A stretch of 64,000 bases of DNA. It comes from Microbacterium esteraromaticum (lineage in GTDB: Bacteria; Actinomycetota; Actinomycetes; Actinomycetales; Microbacteriaceae). The stretch is taken from assembly GCF_900163815.1 (NCBI RefSeq), contig NZ_FUKO01000017.1:1-64000 (forward strand), written 5' to 3'. Both the position numbers and the translations under genes were made by a program. This document shows positions 53,447 to 61,282 of this stretch, one piece after another (the stretch's first letter is position 1; each line of letters begins with the position of its first letter). Below the pieces are notes generated by a model. The model worked only from the letters and a program-made list of their open reading frames with translations, was not told the DNA's origin and made no database searches.

Positions 53447-54115
53447 ATGCCCAAGCCCACGAAGGGTCCCCGCCTCGGAGGCGGTCCCGCACACGAGCGG
53501 TTGATGCTGGCGAACCTCGCTGCAGCGCTCTACACCCACAAGTCGATCAAGACGACGGAGACCAAGGCCAAGCGTCTGCGTCCCCTCGCTGAGCGCCTGA
53601 TCACGTTCGCGAAGCGCGGCGATCTGCACGCTCGCCGTCGCGTGGCATCGATCATCGGTGACAAGGATGTCGTGCACGTGCTGTTCACCGAGATCGCGCC
53701 GCTGGTCGCTGACCGTGAGGGCGGCTACACCCGCATCACGAAGGTCGGCAACCGCAAGGGTGACAACGCGCCCATGGCCGTGATCGAGCTCGTTCTCGAG
53801 CCCGTCACCCCGAAGAAGAAGGCTGCCAAGCCTGCCGCGAAGGCTGCTGCCCCCAAGGCAGAGAAGAAGGCCGAAGAGGCTCCTGCTGAAGAGACCGCCG
53901 CACCGGCCGCTCTCGTCGACGGTGGCTTCGGAGAAGACTCAGCCGCTCCGCTCGAGGACGGCTCGGCTCCCGAGGGCTTCGACATCAAGGGCAACAAGGA
54001 CTCGATGAAGTTCCACCGCCCCGATGGCCAGTGGTACGACGCGACCATCGCAGAGGTGTGGTTCCGCACCGCTGAGGCCGCTGAGGCCGCTGGCTTCGTC
54101 GAGGCCGGCAAGTAA
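53447..54115 (+). CDS. rplQ: 50S ribosomal protein L17 with added C-terminal domain
   Basis: L17 (222 residues, against about 120 in most bacteria). The core (1-118) has [36 protein letters not shown] Lys/Ala/Glu-rich linker follows, then an extra small domain at about 180-222 with [13 protein letters not shown] and [16 protein letters not shown]. From memory, NCBI names this last module a 'sunset domain' variant in actinobacterial ribosomal proteins. Its function is not known to me. The stop is followed by a strong terminator. Confidence 0.93.
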   Translation: MPKPTKGPRLGGGPAHERLMLANLAAALYTHKSIKTTETKAKRLRPLAERLITFAKRGDLHARRRVASIIGDKDVVHVLFTEIAPLVADREGGYTRITKVGNRKGDNAPMAVIELVLEPVTPKKKAAKPAAKAAAPKAEKKAEEAPAEETAAPAALVDGGFGEDSAAPLEDGSAPEGFDIKGNKDSMKFHRPDGQWYDATIAEVWFRTAEAAEAAGFVEAGK

Positions 54116-54132
54116 GTCACAGTATTTCAAAG

Positions 54133-54162
54133 AAGCCCGCCACCGTGATCGGTGGCGGGTTT
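54133..54162. terminator. Terminator after rplQ
   Basis: A stem CCCGCCACC/GGTGGCGGG extended by A-U pairs, with a 6-nt loop (GTGATC) and followed by TTTCTTC. It is the only terminator here with a clear U-tract. It sits between convergent rplQ and the acyl-CoA ligase and can serve both. Confidence 0.92.
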
Positions 54163-54198
54163 CTTCGCTGCTCGGGCCCCGTGCGCGCCAACAGTCGG

Positions 54199-55773
54199 TC
54201 AGATGCGCGCGCGCAGATCCTTGCGCAGGATCTTGCCGGAACTCGACTTCGGGATGACGTCGATGAACTCCACCTGTCGCACCTTCTCGTGCGGTGCGAC
54301 CTTCGACGCGACGAATGCCATGACGTCATCCGCCGAGAGCTCTGCGCTCTGCTGACGGACCACGAAGGCCTTCGGCACCTCCTGGCCGTCATCATCGAAC
54401 GCGCCGATGACAGCAGCATCCGCAATCGAGGGGTTCTCCAGCAGCACCGCTTCCAGCACGGCCGGAGCGACCTGGTAGCCCTTGTACTTGATCAGCTCTT
54501 TCAGCCGATCGACGATGTGGAAAATGCCGTCGTGAGTGACGGTGGCGACATCGCCGGTGCGCAACCAGCCTTCGTCGTCGAGCGTGGCTGCGGTTTCGTC
54601 AGGCCGGTTGAGGTATCCGGTCATCACCTGCGGCCCTCGCACCCAGAGCTCTCCCGGTGCGCTCACGCCCTCTGTCGGCGCCTCGATATCGGCTCCGGTT
54701 TCGGAGTCGACCAGACGGGCATCCGTATTCGGGACGAGTGGTCCGATCGACGACTTGTCGATCTCGGTGCGCTCGGCGGGAATCAGGTTCACTGCGGGAC
54801 TCGTCTCCGTCAGACCGTATCCCTGCACAACCTCGCAGCCGATCCGGGATGCCACCGCCGCCGCGAGAGCGCCGTCGAGCGGTGCCGCCCCCGAGAAGAT
54901 GACCTTGACCGCCGAGAGATCGTACTGATCGACGATCGGATGCTTCGCCAGCGCGACCGCGATCGGCGGGGCCACGAACACCCAGGTGGTGCGATGCTCG
55001 GCGATGATGCGCAAGAACTCCACCAGGTCGAACTTCGGCATCGTGACCAGGCCTGCGCGCTGGCGCATCGCGAAGTTCAGCAGCACGGTCATTCCATAGA
55101 TGTGGAAGAACGGCAGCACGGCCAGCAGCCGGTCGTCGGGCCCGACATCGAGAAGCGGCCCGCACTGCGCGACGTTCGCGACAAGGTTGCGGTGGGTGAG
55201 CATCACGCCCTTCGGACGGCCAGTCGTGCCGGAGGAGTACGGCAGTACGGCGAGGTGGGTGGCCGGGTCGAAGGACACCTCGGGCGCCTGGTGTCCTTCG
55301 CCGAGCAGATCGCGAAGATTCGGGTGGCCCTCGGCGCCGTCGAGGACGATCAGGTGGTCATCCGGGATGCCGCGCAGCTCGGCGGCAGCCTTGGCGTTGG
55401 GCAGCAGGGGAGATACGGTGATCAGCCATTGGGCATCCGCATCCTCGAGCTGGTTCGCTATCTCTTCTGCTGTGTAGAGCGAGTTGATGGTCGTCGCGGT
55501 GCCGCCGGCACGGAGGATGCCGTGGAACACGGTTGCGAATGCCGGAACGTTCGGACAGAGGACGCCGACGCGGGTGCCGATCCCGATGTCGCGGGCCGCG
55601 AGCGCGCCGGCGAACAGGTTGATCTGTCCGACCAGCTGCCGATACGTGGTCTCGGCGCCGGACATTCCGTCGATGATGGCGACAGCATCGAGTTGCGACT
55701 CATCGAGCCCGTCGAAGAGGTAGTCGAAGATCGGGACATTCGGAATCTCGACGTCAGGGTAGGAGCTGTGCAT
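54199..55773 (-). CDS. AMP-dependent acyl-CoA synthetase (4-coumarate-CoA ligase-like)
   Basis: A 524-residue ANL-superfamily ligase that activates a carboxylic acid to acyl-AMP and then acyl-CoA. It has the P-loop-like PYSSGTTGRPKGVMLTHRN, GYGLTETSPAVN, YKGYQVAP and the catalytic Lys region PKSSSGKILRKDLR. ATG 55773 is chosen because GAAGGAG sits 5 nt before it. MenE is less likely given the length and 4CL-like pattern. The substrate is unknown. Confidence 0.88.
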   Translation of the reverse strand: MHSSYPDVEIPNVPIFDYLFDGLDESQLDAVAIIDGMSGAETTYRQLVGQINLFAGALAARDIGIGTRVGVLCPNVPAFATVFHGILRAGGTATTINSLYTAEEIANQLEDADAQWLITVSPLLPNAKAAAELRGIPDDHLIVLDGAEGHPNLRDLLGEGHQAPEVSFDPATHLAVLPYSSGTTGRPKGVMLTHRNLVANVAQCGPLLDVGPDDRLLAVLPFFHIYGMTVLLNFAMRQRAGLVTMPKFDLVEFLRIIAEHRTTWVFVAPPIAVALAKHPIVDQYDLSAVKVIFSGAAPLDGALAAAVASRIGCEVVQGYGLTETSPAVNLIPAERTEIDKSSIGPLVPNTDARLVDSETGADIEAPTEGVSAPGELWVRGPQVMTGYLNRPDETAATLDDEGWLRTGDVATVTHDGIFHIVDRLKELIKYKGYQVAPAVLEAVLLENPSIADAAVIGAFDDDGQEVPKAFVVRQQSAELSADDVMAFVASKVAPHEKVRQVEFIDVIPKSSSGKILRKDLRARI

Positions 55774-55801
55774 GTGATCTCCTTCGATCATGTGCCTGAG
55801 C

Positions 55802-55828
55802 GGGTGTGCGAGTCAGTCTCGCACACCC
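55802..55828. promoter_or_regulatory. 11-bp hairpin/dyad between divergent genes
   Basis: GGGTGTGCGAG and CTCGCACACCC are perfect inverted repeats around a 5-nt spacer. It lies between the divergent acyl-CoA ligase and TauE genes. It could be an operator for a regulator encoded elsewhere. Confidence 0.5.
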
Positions 55829-55858
55829 CGGGACCGCGTTCCAGGGCTCAGCGGACGA

Positions 55859-55864
55859 TAGGCT
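55859..55864 (+). promoter_or_regulatory. -10 element, leaderless tauE-type gene
   Basis: TAGGCT, then 6 nt, then the GTG at 55871. Confidence 0.55.
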
Positions 55865-55870
55865 TGGTTC

Positions 55871-56668
55871 GTGAATGCGGATGATCAGGCCATAACCCGA
55901 CAGCCGCGCGCGTACCTCACGTTCGTATTCATCGGCCTCTCCGCAGGACTGCTCTCCGGACTCTTCGGCGTCGGCGGCGGCACGGTGATCCTGCCGCTGC
56001 TCGTGCTGATGCTCCACTATGACCAGCGGCGCGGTGCGGGCACCTCGCTGGCGGCGATCGTCCCGACGGCGAGTGTCGGCGTGATCTCCTACGCGCTGTC
56101 CGGCGCGGTCGCGTGGATTCCCGCGCTCATCCTCGCTGCGGGAGCCGTCATCGGCGCGCAGATCGGCACCCGGCTGCTGCCGAAGATCTCGCAGGCGGCG
56201 CTGCGCTGGGGGTTCGTCGGGTTCCTCGTGATCGTGATCGTGAGCCTGTTCGTCGTCATCCCCTCGCGCGACGCCCATCTGATTCTCGGCTGGGCGAACG
56301 GCATCGGACTCGCCGGGGTCGGCATGGTCACCGGCATCATCGCCGGACTCATCGGCGTGGGCGGCGGTGTGATCGTCGTGCCGGTGCTCATGCTCGTCTT
56401 CGGCACCAGTGACCTCGTCGCCAAGGGCACCTCGCTGCTGATGATGATCCCGACCGCGCTATCGGGCACCATCGGCAACCTGCGCCACCGCAACGTCGAC
56501 CTGCTCGCGGCCGGCATCATCGGGCTCTCCGCCTGCACGACGACCGCGCTCGGCGCGTGGCTGGCGACCCTGATCAATCCGTTCGTCGGCAATATGCTCT
56601 TCGCCGGGTACCTGATCTTCATCGCCGTGCAGATGGCCATCAAGGCGATCCAGGCGCACCGGCGCTGA
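55871..56668 (+). CDS. TauE/SafE family transporter
   Basis: A 265-residue membrane protein with about eight helices in two repeated halves. The first half has GLSAGLLSGLFGVGGGTVILPLLVL and the second GIIAGLIGVGGGVIVVPVLML, the family's Gly-rich pair. Such proteins export sulfite, sulfoacetate or related anions. The direct substrate is unknown. The GTG start lies 6 nt after TAGGCT. Confidence 0.9.
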   Translation: MNADDQAITRQPRAYLTFVFIGLSAGLLSGLFGVGGGTVILPLLVLMLHYDQRRGAGTSLAAIVPTASVGVISYALSGAVAWIPALILAAGAVIGAQIGTRLLPKISQAALRWGFVGFLVIVIVSLFVVIPSRDAHLILGWANGIGLAGVGMVTGIIAGLIGVGGGVIVVPVLMLVFGTSDLVAKGTSLLMMIPTALSGTIGNLRHRNVDLLAAGIIGLSACTTTALGAWLATLINPFVGNMLFAGYLIFIAVQMAIKAIQAHRR

Positions 56669-56719
56669 TCGGCGGCATTTCTCTGGCATCCGCTCTCCTC
56701 GACGTTCCACTCTGCTGGG

Positions 56720-56725
56720 TAGGAT
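56720..56725 (+). promoter_or_regulatory. -10 element, leaderless dehydratase gene
   Basis: TAGGAT, then 6 nt, then the GTG at 56732. It decides between two nearby GTG codons. Confidence 0.5.
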
Positions 56726-56731
56726 CGAGGG

Positions 56732-57196
56732 GTGCCCGTGAACAACGATCTGGTCGGCCGCGAATTCGCGCCGACAGCCCCGTACCTCGTCGGTCGAGAG
56801 AAGGTGCGCGAATTCGCGCGCGCGGTCTTCGCCGATGCTCCCCAGCACACCGATGTCGAGGCGGCCCGCGCGGCCGGCTTCGCCGATGTGGTCGCGCCGC
56901 CCACCTTCGCGATGGTCGTGCAGGACCTGACCCTGCAACAGCTGCTCTCGCAGCCCGATTCGGGAATCGTGCTGGCGCGCACGATCCATGCCGAGCAGCG
57001 CTTCGCCTACACGCGGCCCATCGTCGCAGGCGATGAGCTCATCGCCCAGCTGGCGGTCACCGGCATCCGCACTCTCGGGGGCAACGCGATGGTCACCAGC
57101 GACGCGACCATCACCGATGCCGCGGGCGAGCATGTCGTCACCGCCACCAGCGTCCTGCTGGTCGGGCAGGATGCGGCAGATGAGGAGACGCGCTGA
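56732..57196 (+). CDS. MaoC/FAS1-like dehydratase, HadA-type subunit
   Basis: A 154-residue hot-dog-fold protein of the MaoC-like N-terminal dehydratase (UPF0336/FAS1-like) type, related to mycobacterial HadA/HadC. It has REFAPTAPYLVGREKVREFARAVF and RFAYTRPIVAGDEL. Such subunits lack the catalytic motif and pair with a HadB-type partner, encoded next. GTG at 56732 is preferred over 56738 by the 6-nt rule after TAGGAT. The partners overlap by one nucleotide. Confidence 0.87.
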   Translation: MPVNNDLVGREFAPTAPYLVGREKVREFARAVFADAPQHTDVEAARAAGFADVVAPPTFAMVVQDLTLQQLLSQPDSGIVLARTIHAEQRFAYTRPIVAGDELIAQLAVTGIRTLGGNAMVTSDATITDAAGEHVVTATSVLLVGQDAADEETR

Positions 57197-57597
57197 TGGC
57201 TGAGTTCACCGTCGGCGACATCGTCGCCGAGCGCACCGTGCACCTGACCCGTGAGTCGCTCGTTCGCTATGCCGGCGCATCGGGAGACTTCAACCCCATC
57301 CACTACCGCGATGACGTCGCGGCATCCGTCGGACTCCCCGGTGTGCTCGCGCATGGGATGCTGACGATGGGCATCGCCTCCTCAGTGGTCGTGGCCGCGC
57401 TTCCCGCCGACGCCCGCCTCCTCGACTACGGCGTGCGCTTCACGAAGCCCGTCGTCGTCGACCCCGAAACCGGGGCTGACGTGCACGTCGTCGCGAAGGT
57501 GGGCGCTGTCGACGAGACGTCGGCGCGCATCGACCTCACCGTCACCTTCGCGGAGAAGACCGTGCTGGTGAAGGCGCAGCTGCGGGTCGCGCTCTGA
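57196..57597 (+). CDS. MaoC family dehydratase, HadB-type subunit
   Basis: A 133-residue hot-dog-fold catalytic subunit. AGASGDFNPIHY (27-38) holds the hydratase motif with Asp31 and His36. Together with the preceding subunit it probably forms a (3R)-hydroxyacyl-ACP dehydratase of type II fatty acid synthesis. Start overlaps the upstream stop (ATG within the TGATG junction). The gene is 1 nt before murB, an order shared by many Microbacteriaceae. Confidence 0.9.
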   Translation: MAEFTVGDIVAERTVHLTRESLVRYAGASGDFNPIHYRDDVAASVGLPGVLAHGMLTMGIASSVVVAALPADARLLDYGVRFTKPVVVDPETGADVHVVAKVGAVDETSARIDLTVTFAEKTVLVKAQLRVAL

Positions 57598-57598
57598 G

Positions 57599-58780
57599 AT
57601 GGCCTCGCCGGAGATGACCTCGCCCGATATGGCCTCGCCCGATGTGACGCAGATCACGCCCCTGCCGCTGCGCGGACTGACGACGCTGCGCACCGGCGCC
57701 GCGCCCGAGCGGATGCGGGAGGCTTCGACCACCGCAGAGCTGATCAGCGCGCTGCACAGCGTGTGGAAGACGCATGACGAGTGGTTCGTGCTCGGTGGGG
57801 GCTCGAACCTGTTCGCCGGTGATGAGCCGTTCGACGGAACGGTCGTGCGCATCCTCACCTCCGGCATCGAAGAGCTGCCCTCCCCGCATGAAGGGCGCGT
57901 GCGCCTGCGCGTGCAGGCTGGACACTCGTGGGACGACCTGGTCGCCTATGCCGTGGAACGCGGCTACGCCGGCGTCGAGGCGATGAGCGGCATCCCCGGC
58001 ACTGTAGGCGCGGCGCCCGTGCAGAACGTGGGCGCCTACGGTCAGGAGATCCAGGAGACGCTCGTCGAGGTGGAGATGATCGACGAGGGTGCGGATGCGC
58101 CCGTCGTCGTGCCTGCCGCCGAACTCGAACTGGGCTTTCGCACGTCTGTGCTCAAGCATCATTACGGCGAGGCGCAGGGGCGGCGTGCGGTGATCCTCTC
58201 GGTGACGCTCGACCTCGCCGTCACCGGAGATGCCGGCCGGGTGATCCGCGGCGAGCAGCTGCGCCGCGCCCTGGGCCTGGAGGATTTCGAGCCCGTCCCG
58301 CTCGACTGGGTGCGCACGCGCATTCTGCAGACGCGCGCAGCGAAGGGCATGCTGCTCGACGGGAGCGACCCCGACACGTTCAGCGCCGGATCGTTCTTCC
58401 AGAACGCGATCGTGCCCGAGCGCATCGCTCGAGGCCTTCCGCCGGAGTGCCCGCGGTGGCCGGTGGAGCCCGACCTCGACACCGTCACGGTGATTCCGCT
58501 CGAGACATATGCCGGGCTCACCCCGCGTGCCGGGCGCCCCGAGGGACTGGTGAAGGTGAGCGCGGCGTGGTTGATCGAGAATTCCGGCATCCGCAAGGGA
58601 TTCCGCCTGCCGCGCTCGCGTGCCGGCGTATCCACCAAGCACGCTCTCGCGCTCACCAACCGCGGCGAAGCGACCGCCGGCGAGCTGGGCGAGCTGGCCC
58701 GGTTCATCCAGAGCCGCGTGCACGCCGAATTCGGTCTGCTGCTGCAGCCCGAACCCGTGCTCGTCGGCGTGGAGTTGTAG
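57599..58780 (+). CDS. murB: UDP-N-acetylmuramate dehydrogenase
   Basis: MurB (393 residues), FAD enzyme making UDP-MurNAc for peptidoglycan. It has LGGGSNLFAGD, SGIPGTVGAAPVQNVGAYGQEI, SVLKHHYG, SAGSFFQN and KVSAAWLIENSG. It ends with LLLQPEPVLVGVEL, where the Glu is catalytic. The N-terminus carries three short repeats (MASPEM, TSPDM, ASPD), so the true start could be any of the first two or three Met codons. It belongs to the same operon as the two dehydratase genes. Confidence 0.94.
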   Translation: MASPEMTSPDMASPDVTQITPLPLRGLTTLRTGAAPERMREASTTAELISALHSVWKTHDEWFVLGGGSNLFAGDEPFDGTVVRILTSGIEELPSPHEGRVRLRVQAGHSWDDLVAYAVERGYAGVEAMSGIPGTVGAAPVQNVGAYGQEIQETLVEVEMIDEGADAPVVVPAAELELGFRTSVLKHHYGEAQGRRAVILSVTLDLAVTGDAGRVIRGEQLRRALGLEDFEPVPLDWVRTRILQTRAAKGMLLDGSDPDTFSAGSFFQNAIVPERIARGLPPECPRWPVEPDLDTVTVIPLETYAGLTPRAGRPEGLVKVSAAWLIENSGIRKGFRLPRSRAGVSTKHALALTNRGEATAGELGELARFIQSRVHAEFGLLLQPEPVLVGVEL

Positions 58781-58803
58781 CCACCTCGCTCTCCCTTCCA
58801 CCG

Positions 58804-58881
58804 CCGAGTGCACGGCATCTCGTCGAGCGCACGGGTTGCTGCCGTACGGATGCGGTGCACTCGACGGCATCCGGTGCACTC
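58804..58881. repeat. GTGCACTC inverted/direct repeat cluster
   Basis: CCGAGTGCACGGCATC (58804-58819) is nearly the reverse complement of GATGCGGTGCACTCGA (58849-58864), followed by another direct copy in GGCATCCGGTGCACTCGAG near 58866-58883. It occupies the gap between murB and the VOC gene. It may be a small repeat element of this lineage. Confidence 0.55.
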
Positions 58882-58903
58882 GAGCGAAGCAACGAGGCGG
58901 GCG

Positions 58904-58909
58904 TATAGT
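58904..58909 (+). promoter_or_regulatory. -10 element, leaderless VOC gene
   Basis: TATAGT, then 6 nt, then the ATG at 58916. Confidence 0.55.
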
Positions 58910-58915
58910 CACGGG

Positions 58916-59317
58916 ATGAGCGGATTGATTCCTTACCTGCTGTTCCCCGGCAATGCCGCGGAGGCGCTGCGGCACTACGAATCGATCTTCGGCGGCACGC
59001 TGCACCTGTTCGACTACGCCTCGGCGGGGCGCAGCGATGGCCCCGCCGACGCGATCGCGCACGGGATGCTCGTCGAAGGGCCGGTGGAGATCGCCGGAGC
59101 GGATGCTGGCGCAGCCGACACCACGGTGACGATGGACGGCATGTTCTTCTCGCTGCTGGGCACGGCGGATGCCGCGACCCTGACCACGTGGTTCGCCGCG
59201 CTCGGCGACGACGGCGAGGTCATCGATGCACTGCAGAAGCGGCCGTGGGGCGACTACGACGGCACACTCGTCGACCGCTACGGCGTGCGCTGGCTCATCG
59301 GTTACCAGGACGAGTGA
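58916..59317 (+). CDS. VOC family protein (PhnB-like)
   Basis: A 133-residue protein with the paired beta-alpha-beta-beta-beta modules of the vicinal-oxygen-chelate superfamily, closest to PhnB-like members. It has IPYLLFPGNAAEALRHYESIFGG at the start and PWGDYDGTLVDRYGVRWLIGY near the end, the latter a strong PhnB-like signature. The chemistry is unknown. It is monocistronic, convergent with the aminotransferase gene (24-nt gap). Confidence 0.85.
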   Translation: MSGLIPYLLFPGNAAEALRHYESIFGGTLHLFDYASAGRSDGPADAIAHGMLVEGPVEIAGADAGAADTTVTMDGMFFSLLGTADAATLTTWFAALGDDGEVIDALQKRPWGDYDGTLVDRYGVRWLIGYQDE

Positions 59318-59341
59318 CAGCGCACGCTGCCGGCAGTCCGA

Positions 59342-60544
59342 TCAGGAGGCGAAGAGCTTCTGCAGGCGCTGCACGCCCTCGAGCAGCTGGTCATCACCCA
59401 GCGCGTAGGACAGACGCAGGTAGCCAGAGGGGCCGAAAGCCTCACCCGGAACGACGGCGACTTCGGCCTGCTCCAGGATGAGATCGGCGAGCTCGAGTGA
59501 TGTCGTCGGGGTGACGCCGCCCCAGGTGCGGCCGAGCAGGCCCTGCACATCGGGGTAGACGTAGAACGCGCCGAGCGGGTTCGGCACGTGCATCCCCTCG
59601 ATCTTCGACAGCTCCGACACGATCAGGCGACGGCGACGGTCAAAGGCCTCGCGGAACTGCGCAGCTTCGGTCTGCGGGCCGTTGAGCGCGGCAACGGCAC
59701 CCCACTGGGCGACGTTGTTCACGTTGCTGGTCAGGTGCGACTGCAGGTTACCGGCGACCTTGATGGCATCCGCCGGTCCGACCATCCAGCCCACCCGCCA
59801 TCCGGTCATCGCATAGGTCTTGGCCACGCCGTTGACGAGGATCGTCTGGTCTGCAGCCTCGGGGCACGCCTCGACGATCGACATCGCCTTCACGCCCTCG
59901 TAGGTGAGGTTCTGGTAGATCTCGTCGGTGATGATCCAGATGCCGTGCTCGACGGCCCACTCGCCGATCGCCTTCGTCTCCTCGGCCGTGTACACCGAGC
60001 CGGTCGGGTTCGAGGGCGAGACGAACACCAGCACTGTCGTGCGGTCGGTGCGAGCCGCTTCGAGCTGCGCCACGGTGACCTTGTAATCCTGATCGGCGCC
60101 GGCGAAGACATCGACGGGCACGCCATCGGCGAGACGGATCGCCTCGGGGTAGGTGGTCCAGTACGGGGCCGGCAGCAGCACCTCATCGCCGGGGTTCACG
60201 ACCGCCTGGAAGGCCTGGTACACCGCCTGCTTGCCGCCGTTGGTGACGATCACCTGGCTCGGGGATACCTCCAGGCCCGAATCGCGCAGCGTCTTCGCGG
60301 CGATCGCCTCGCGCAGCGCCGGCAGGCCGGGGGCGGGTGTGTACCGATAGTTCGCCGGATTGGCGAGAGCCTCGGCGGCAGCATCCACGACGAACTGCGG
60401 AGTTGCGAAATCCGGTTCGCCCGCGGCATAGGAGATGATCGGCTTGCCCGCGGCTTTGAGTGCCTTGGCCTTGGCATCCACCTTCAACGTGGCGGACTCG
60501 GCGATGGCGGACAGTTTGCGAGAGAGAGGAGCGCGTTCAGTCAC
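59342..60544 (-). CDS. Class I/II pyridoxal phosphate aminotransferase (aspartate type)
   Basis: A 400-residue fold-type I aminotransferase, best matching aspartate aminotransferase Ib-type. It has [51 protein letters not shown] and [17 protein letters not shown] with the PLP Lys. GTG at 60544 is preceded by TACCAT with 7 nt between. Aspartate or aromatic amino acids are likely substrates. It is a monocistronic unit. Confidence 0.92.
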   Translation of the reverse strand: MTERAPLSRKLSAIAESATLKVDAKAKALKAAGKPIISYAAGEPDFATPQFVVDAAAEALANPANYRYTPAPGLPALREAIAAKTLRDSGLEVSPSQVIVTNGGKQAVYQAFQAVVNPGDEVLLPAPYWTTYPEAIRLADGVPVDVFAGADQDYKVTVAQLEAARTDRTTVLVFVSPSNPTGSVYTAEETKAIGEWAVEHGIWIITDEIYQNLTYEGVKAMSIVEACPEAADQTILVNGVAKTYAMTGWRVGWMVGPADAIKVAGNLQSHLTSNVNNVAQWGAVAALNGPQTEAAQFREAFDRRRRLIVSELSKIEGMHVPNPLGAFYVYPDVQGLLGRTWGGVTPTTSLELADLILEQAEVAVVPGEAFGPSGYLRLSYALGDDQLLEGVQRLQKLFAS

Positions 60545-60551
60545 GCCTCCG

Positions 60552-60557
60552 ATGGTA
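60552..60557 (-). promoter_or_regulatory. -10 element, leaderless aminotransferase gene
   Basis: TACCAT on the minus strand, then 7 nt, then the GTG at 60544. A GGAGG is also present but lies only 1-2 nt from the start. Confidence 0.45.
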
Positions 60558-60640
60558 CTCGGAAGGGTCGCGGCGTGCGTGGAATCAGGAGATTCGACGG
60601 AGACAGGAGCTTTCGGCGGCTGAATCGCATGATCTCACCG

Positions 60641-60698
60641 ACCGTCCTTTTCCGGCGCGCACCATCCTTTTCTCGCCGACCATCCTTTTCCGGCGCGC
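60641..60698. repeat. Three tandem CCRTCCTTTTC units
   Basis: Units of 18-20 nt: ACCGTCCTTTTCCGGCGCGC (60641-60660), ACCATCCTTTTCTCGCCG (60661-60678) and ACCATCCTTTTCCGGCGCGC (60679-60698). The first and third differ at one base. It lies between the aminotransferase and RraA-like genes, both on the minus strand. No spacer-repeat alternation, so not CRISPR. Confidence 0.7.
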
Positions 60699-60716
60699 GC
60701 CAGGACGCAGGCACGG

Positions 60717-61181
60717 TCAGCGCTCGACGAGGATGCCATCCGCATCGGCGAACAGGCGCGCACCGGGTCGGAAGACGACCCCGCCGAATTCCACGGGCAC
60801 ATCGATTTCGCCGACGCCGGCCTTCGCGCTCTTGCGCGGATTCGTGCCCAGGGCCTTCACCCCCAGGGGCATCGTGCCCAGTATCACGCTGTCGCGCACG
60901 CAGCCGTGGATGACGACGCCCGACCAGCCGGCATCCACCGCGCTCTGCGCGATCATGTCGCCCATCAGAGCAGTCTGCAGAGATCCGTCGCCGTCGACGA
61001 CGAGCACCGCACCATCACCCGATGTCGCGAGGATCCGCTTCACCAGCGCGTTGTCCTCGAAGCACCGCACGGTGCGGATAGTGCCTTCGAACTGCGGAAC
61101 CCCGCCGAACGAGCGCAGCTGCAGCGGAAGCGACTGCAAGCTGTCGCCGTGCAGGTCGTAGAGGTCAGCGGTGGCGGTCAT
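60717..61181 (-). CDS. RraA-like protein (4-hydroxy-4-methyl-2-oxoglutarate aldolase family)
   Basis: A 154-residue RraA-family protein. It has TADLYDLHGDSLQSL at the N-terminus, AVLVVDGDGSLQTALMGDMIAQ with the family's Gly/Asp/Met pattern, GVVIHGCVRDS, and GARLFADADGILV near the end. Members act as HMG/oxaloacetate-type aldolases or as RNase E inhibitors. Which applies here cannot be told. SD GGAGAG. Next to the glyoxylate genes, but behind a terminator. Confidence 0.9.
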   Translation of the reverse strand: MTATADLYDLHGDSLQSLPLQLRSFGGVPQFEGTIRTVRCFEDNALVKRILATSGDGAVLVVDGDGSLQTALMGDMIAQSAVDAGWSGVVIHGCVRDSVILGTMPLGVKALGTNPRKSAKAGVGEIDVPVEFGGVVFRPGARLFADADGILVER

Positions 61182-61226
61182 GGTCTCTCCTCGGTGGCTG
61201 GTTTCGGATGCAGGATGCTGGACGCA

Positions 61227-61268
61227 GAATGCCTGCGCGGCTGGAGGGATCCAGTCGCGCAGGCATTC
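61227..61268 (-). terminator. Terminator of the malate synthase-isocitrate lyase operon
   Basis: GAATGCCTGCGC (61227-61238) pairs perfectly with GCGCAGGCATTC (61257-61268). Inside, CTGGA/TCCAG forms a second 5-bp stem. It follows the aceA stop by 14 nt on the minus strand. Confidence 0.88.
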
Positions 61269-61282
61269 CGCGGGTGCGCTGG

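Noticed and set aside
54199..55773. menE (o-succinylbenzoate-CoA ligase)
   Set aside because: The ligase would complete the menaquinone set, but its 524-residue length and 4CL-like sequence fit a general acyl-CoA ligase, and it lies 40 kb from the men genes.
60641..60698. Possible CRISPR array
   Set aside because: Only three contiguous units of 18-20 nt without unique spacers and no cas genes in the window.
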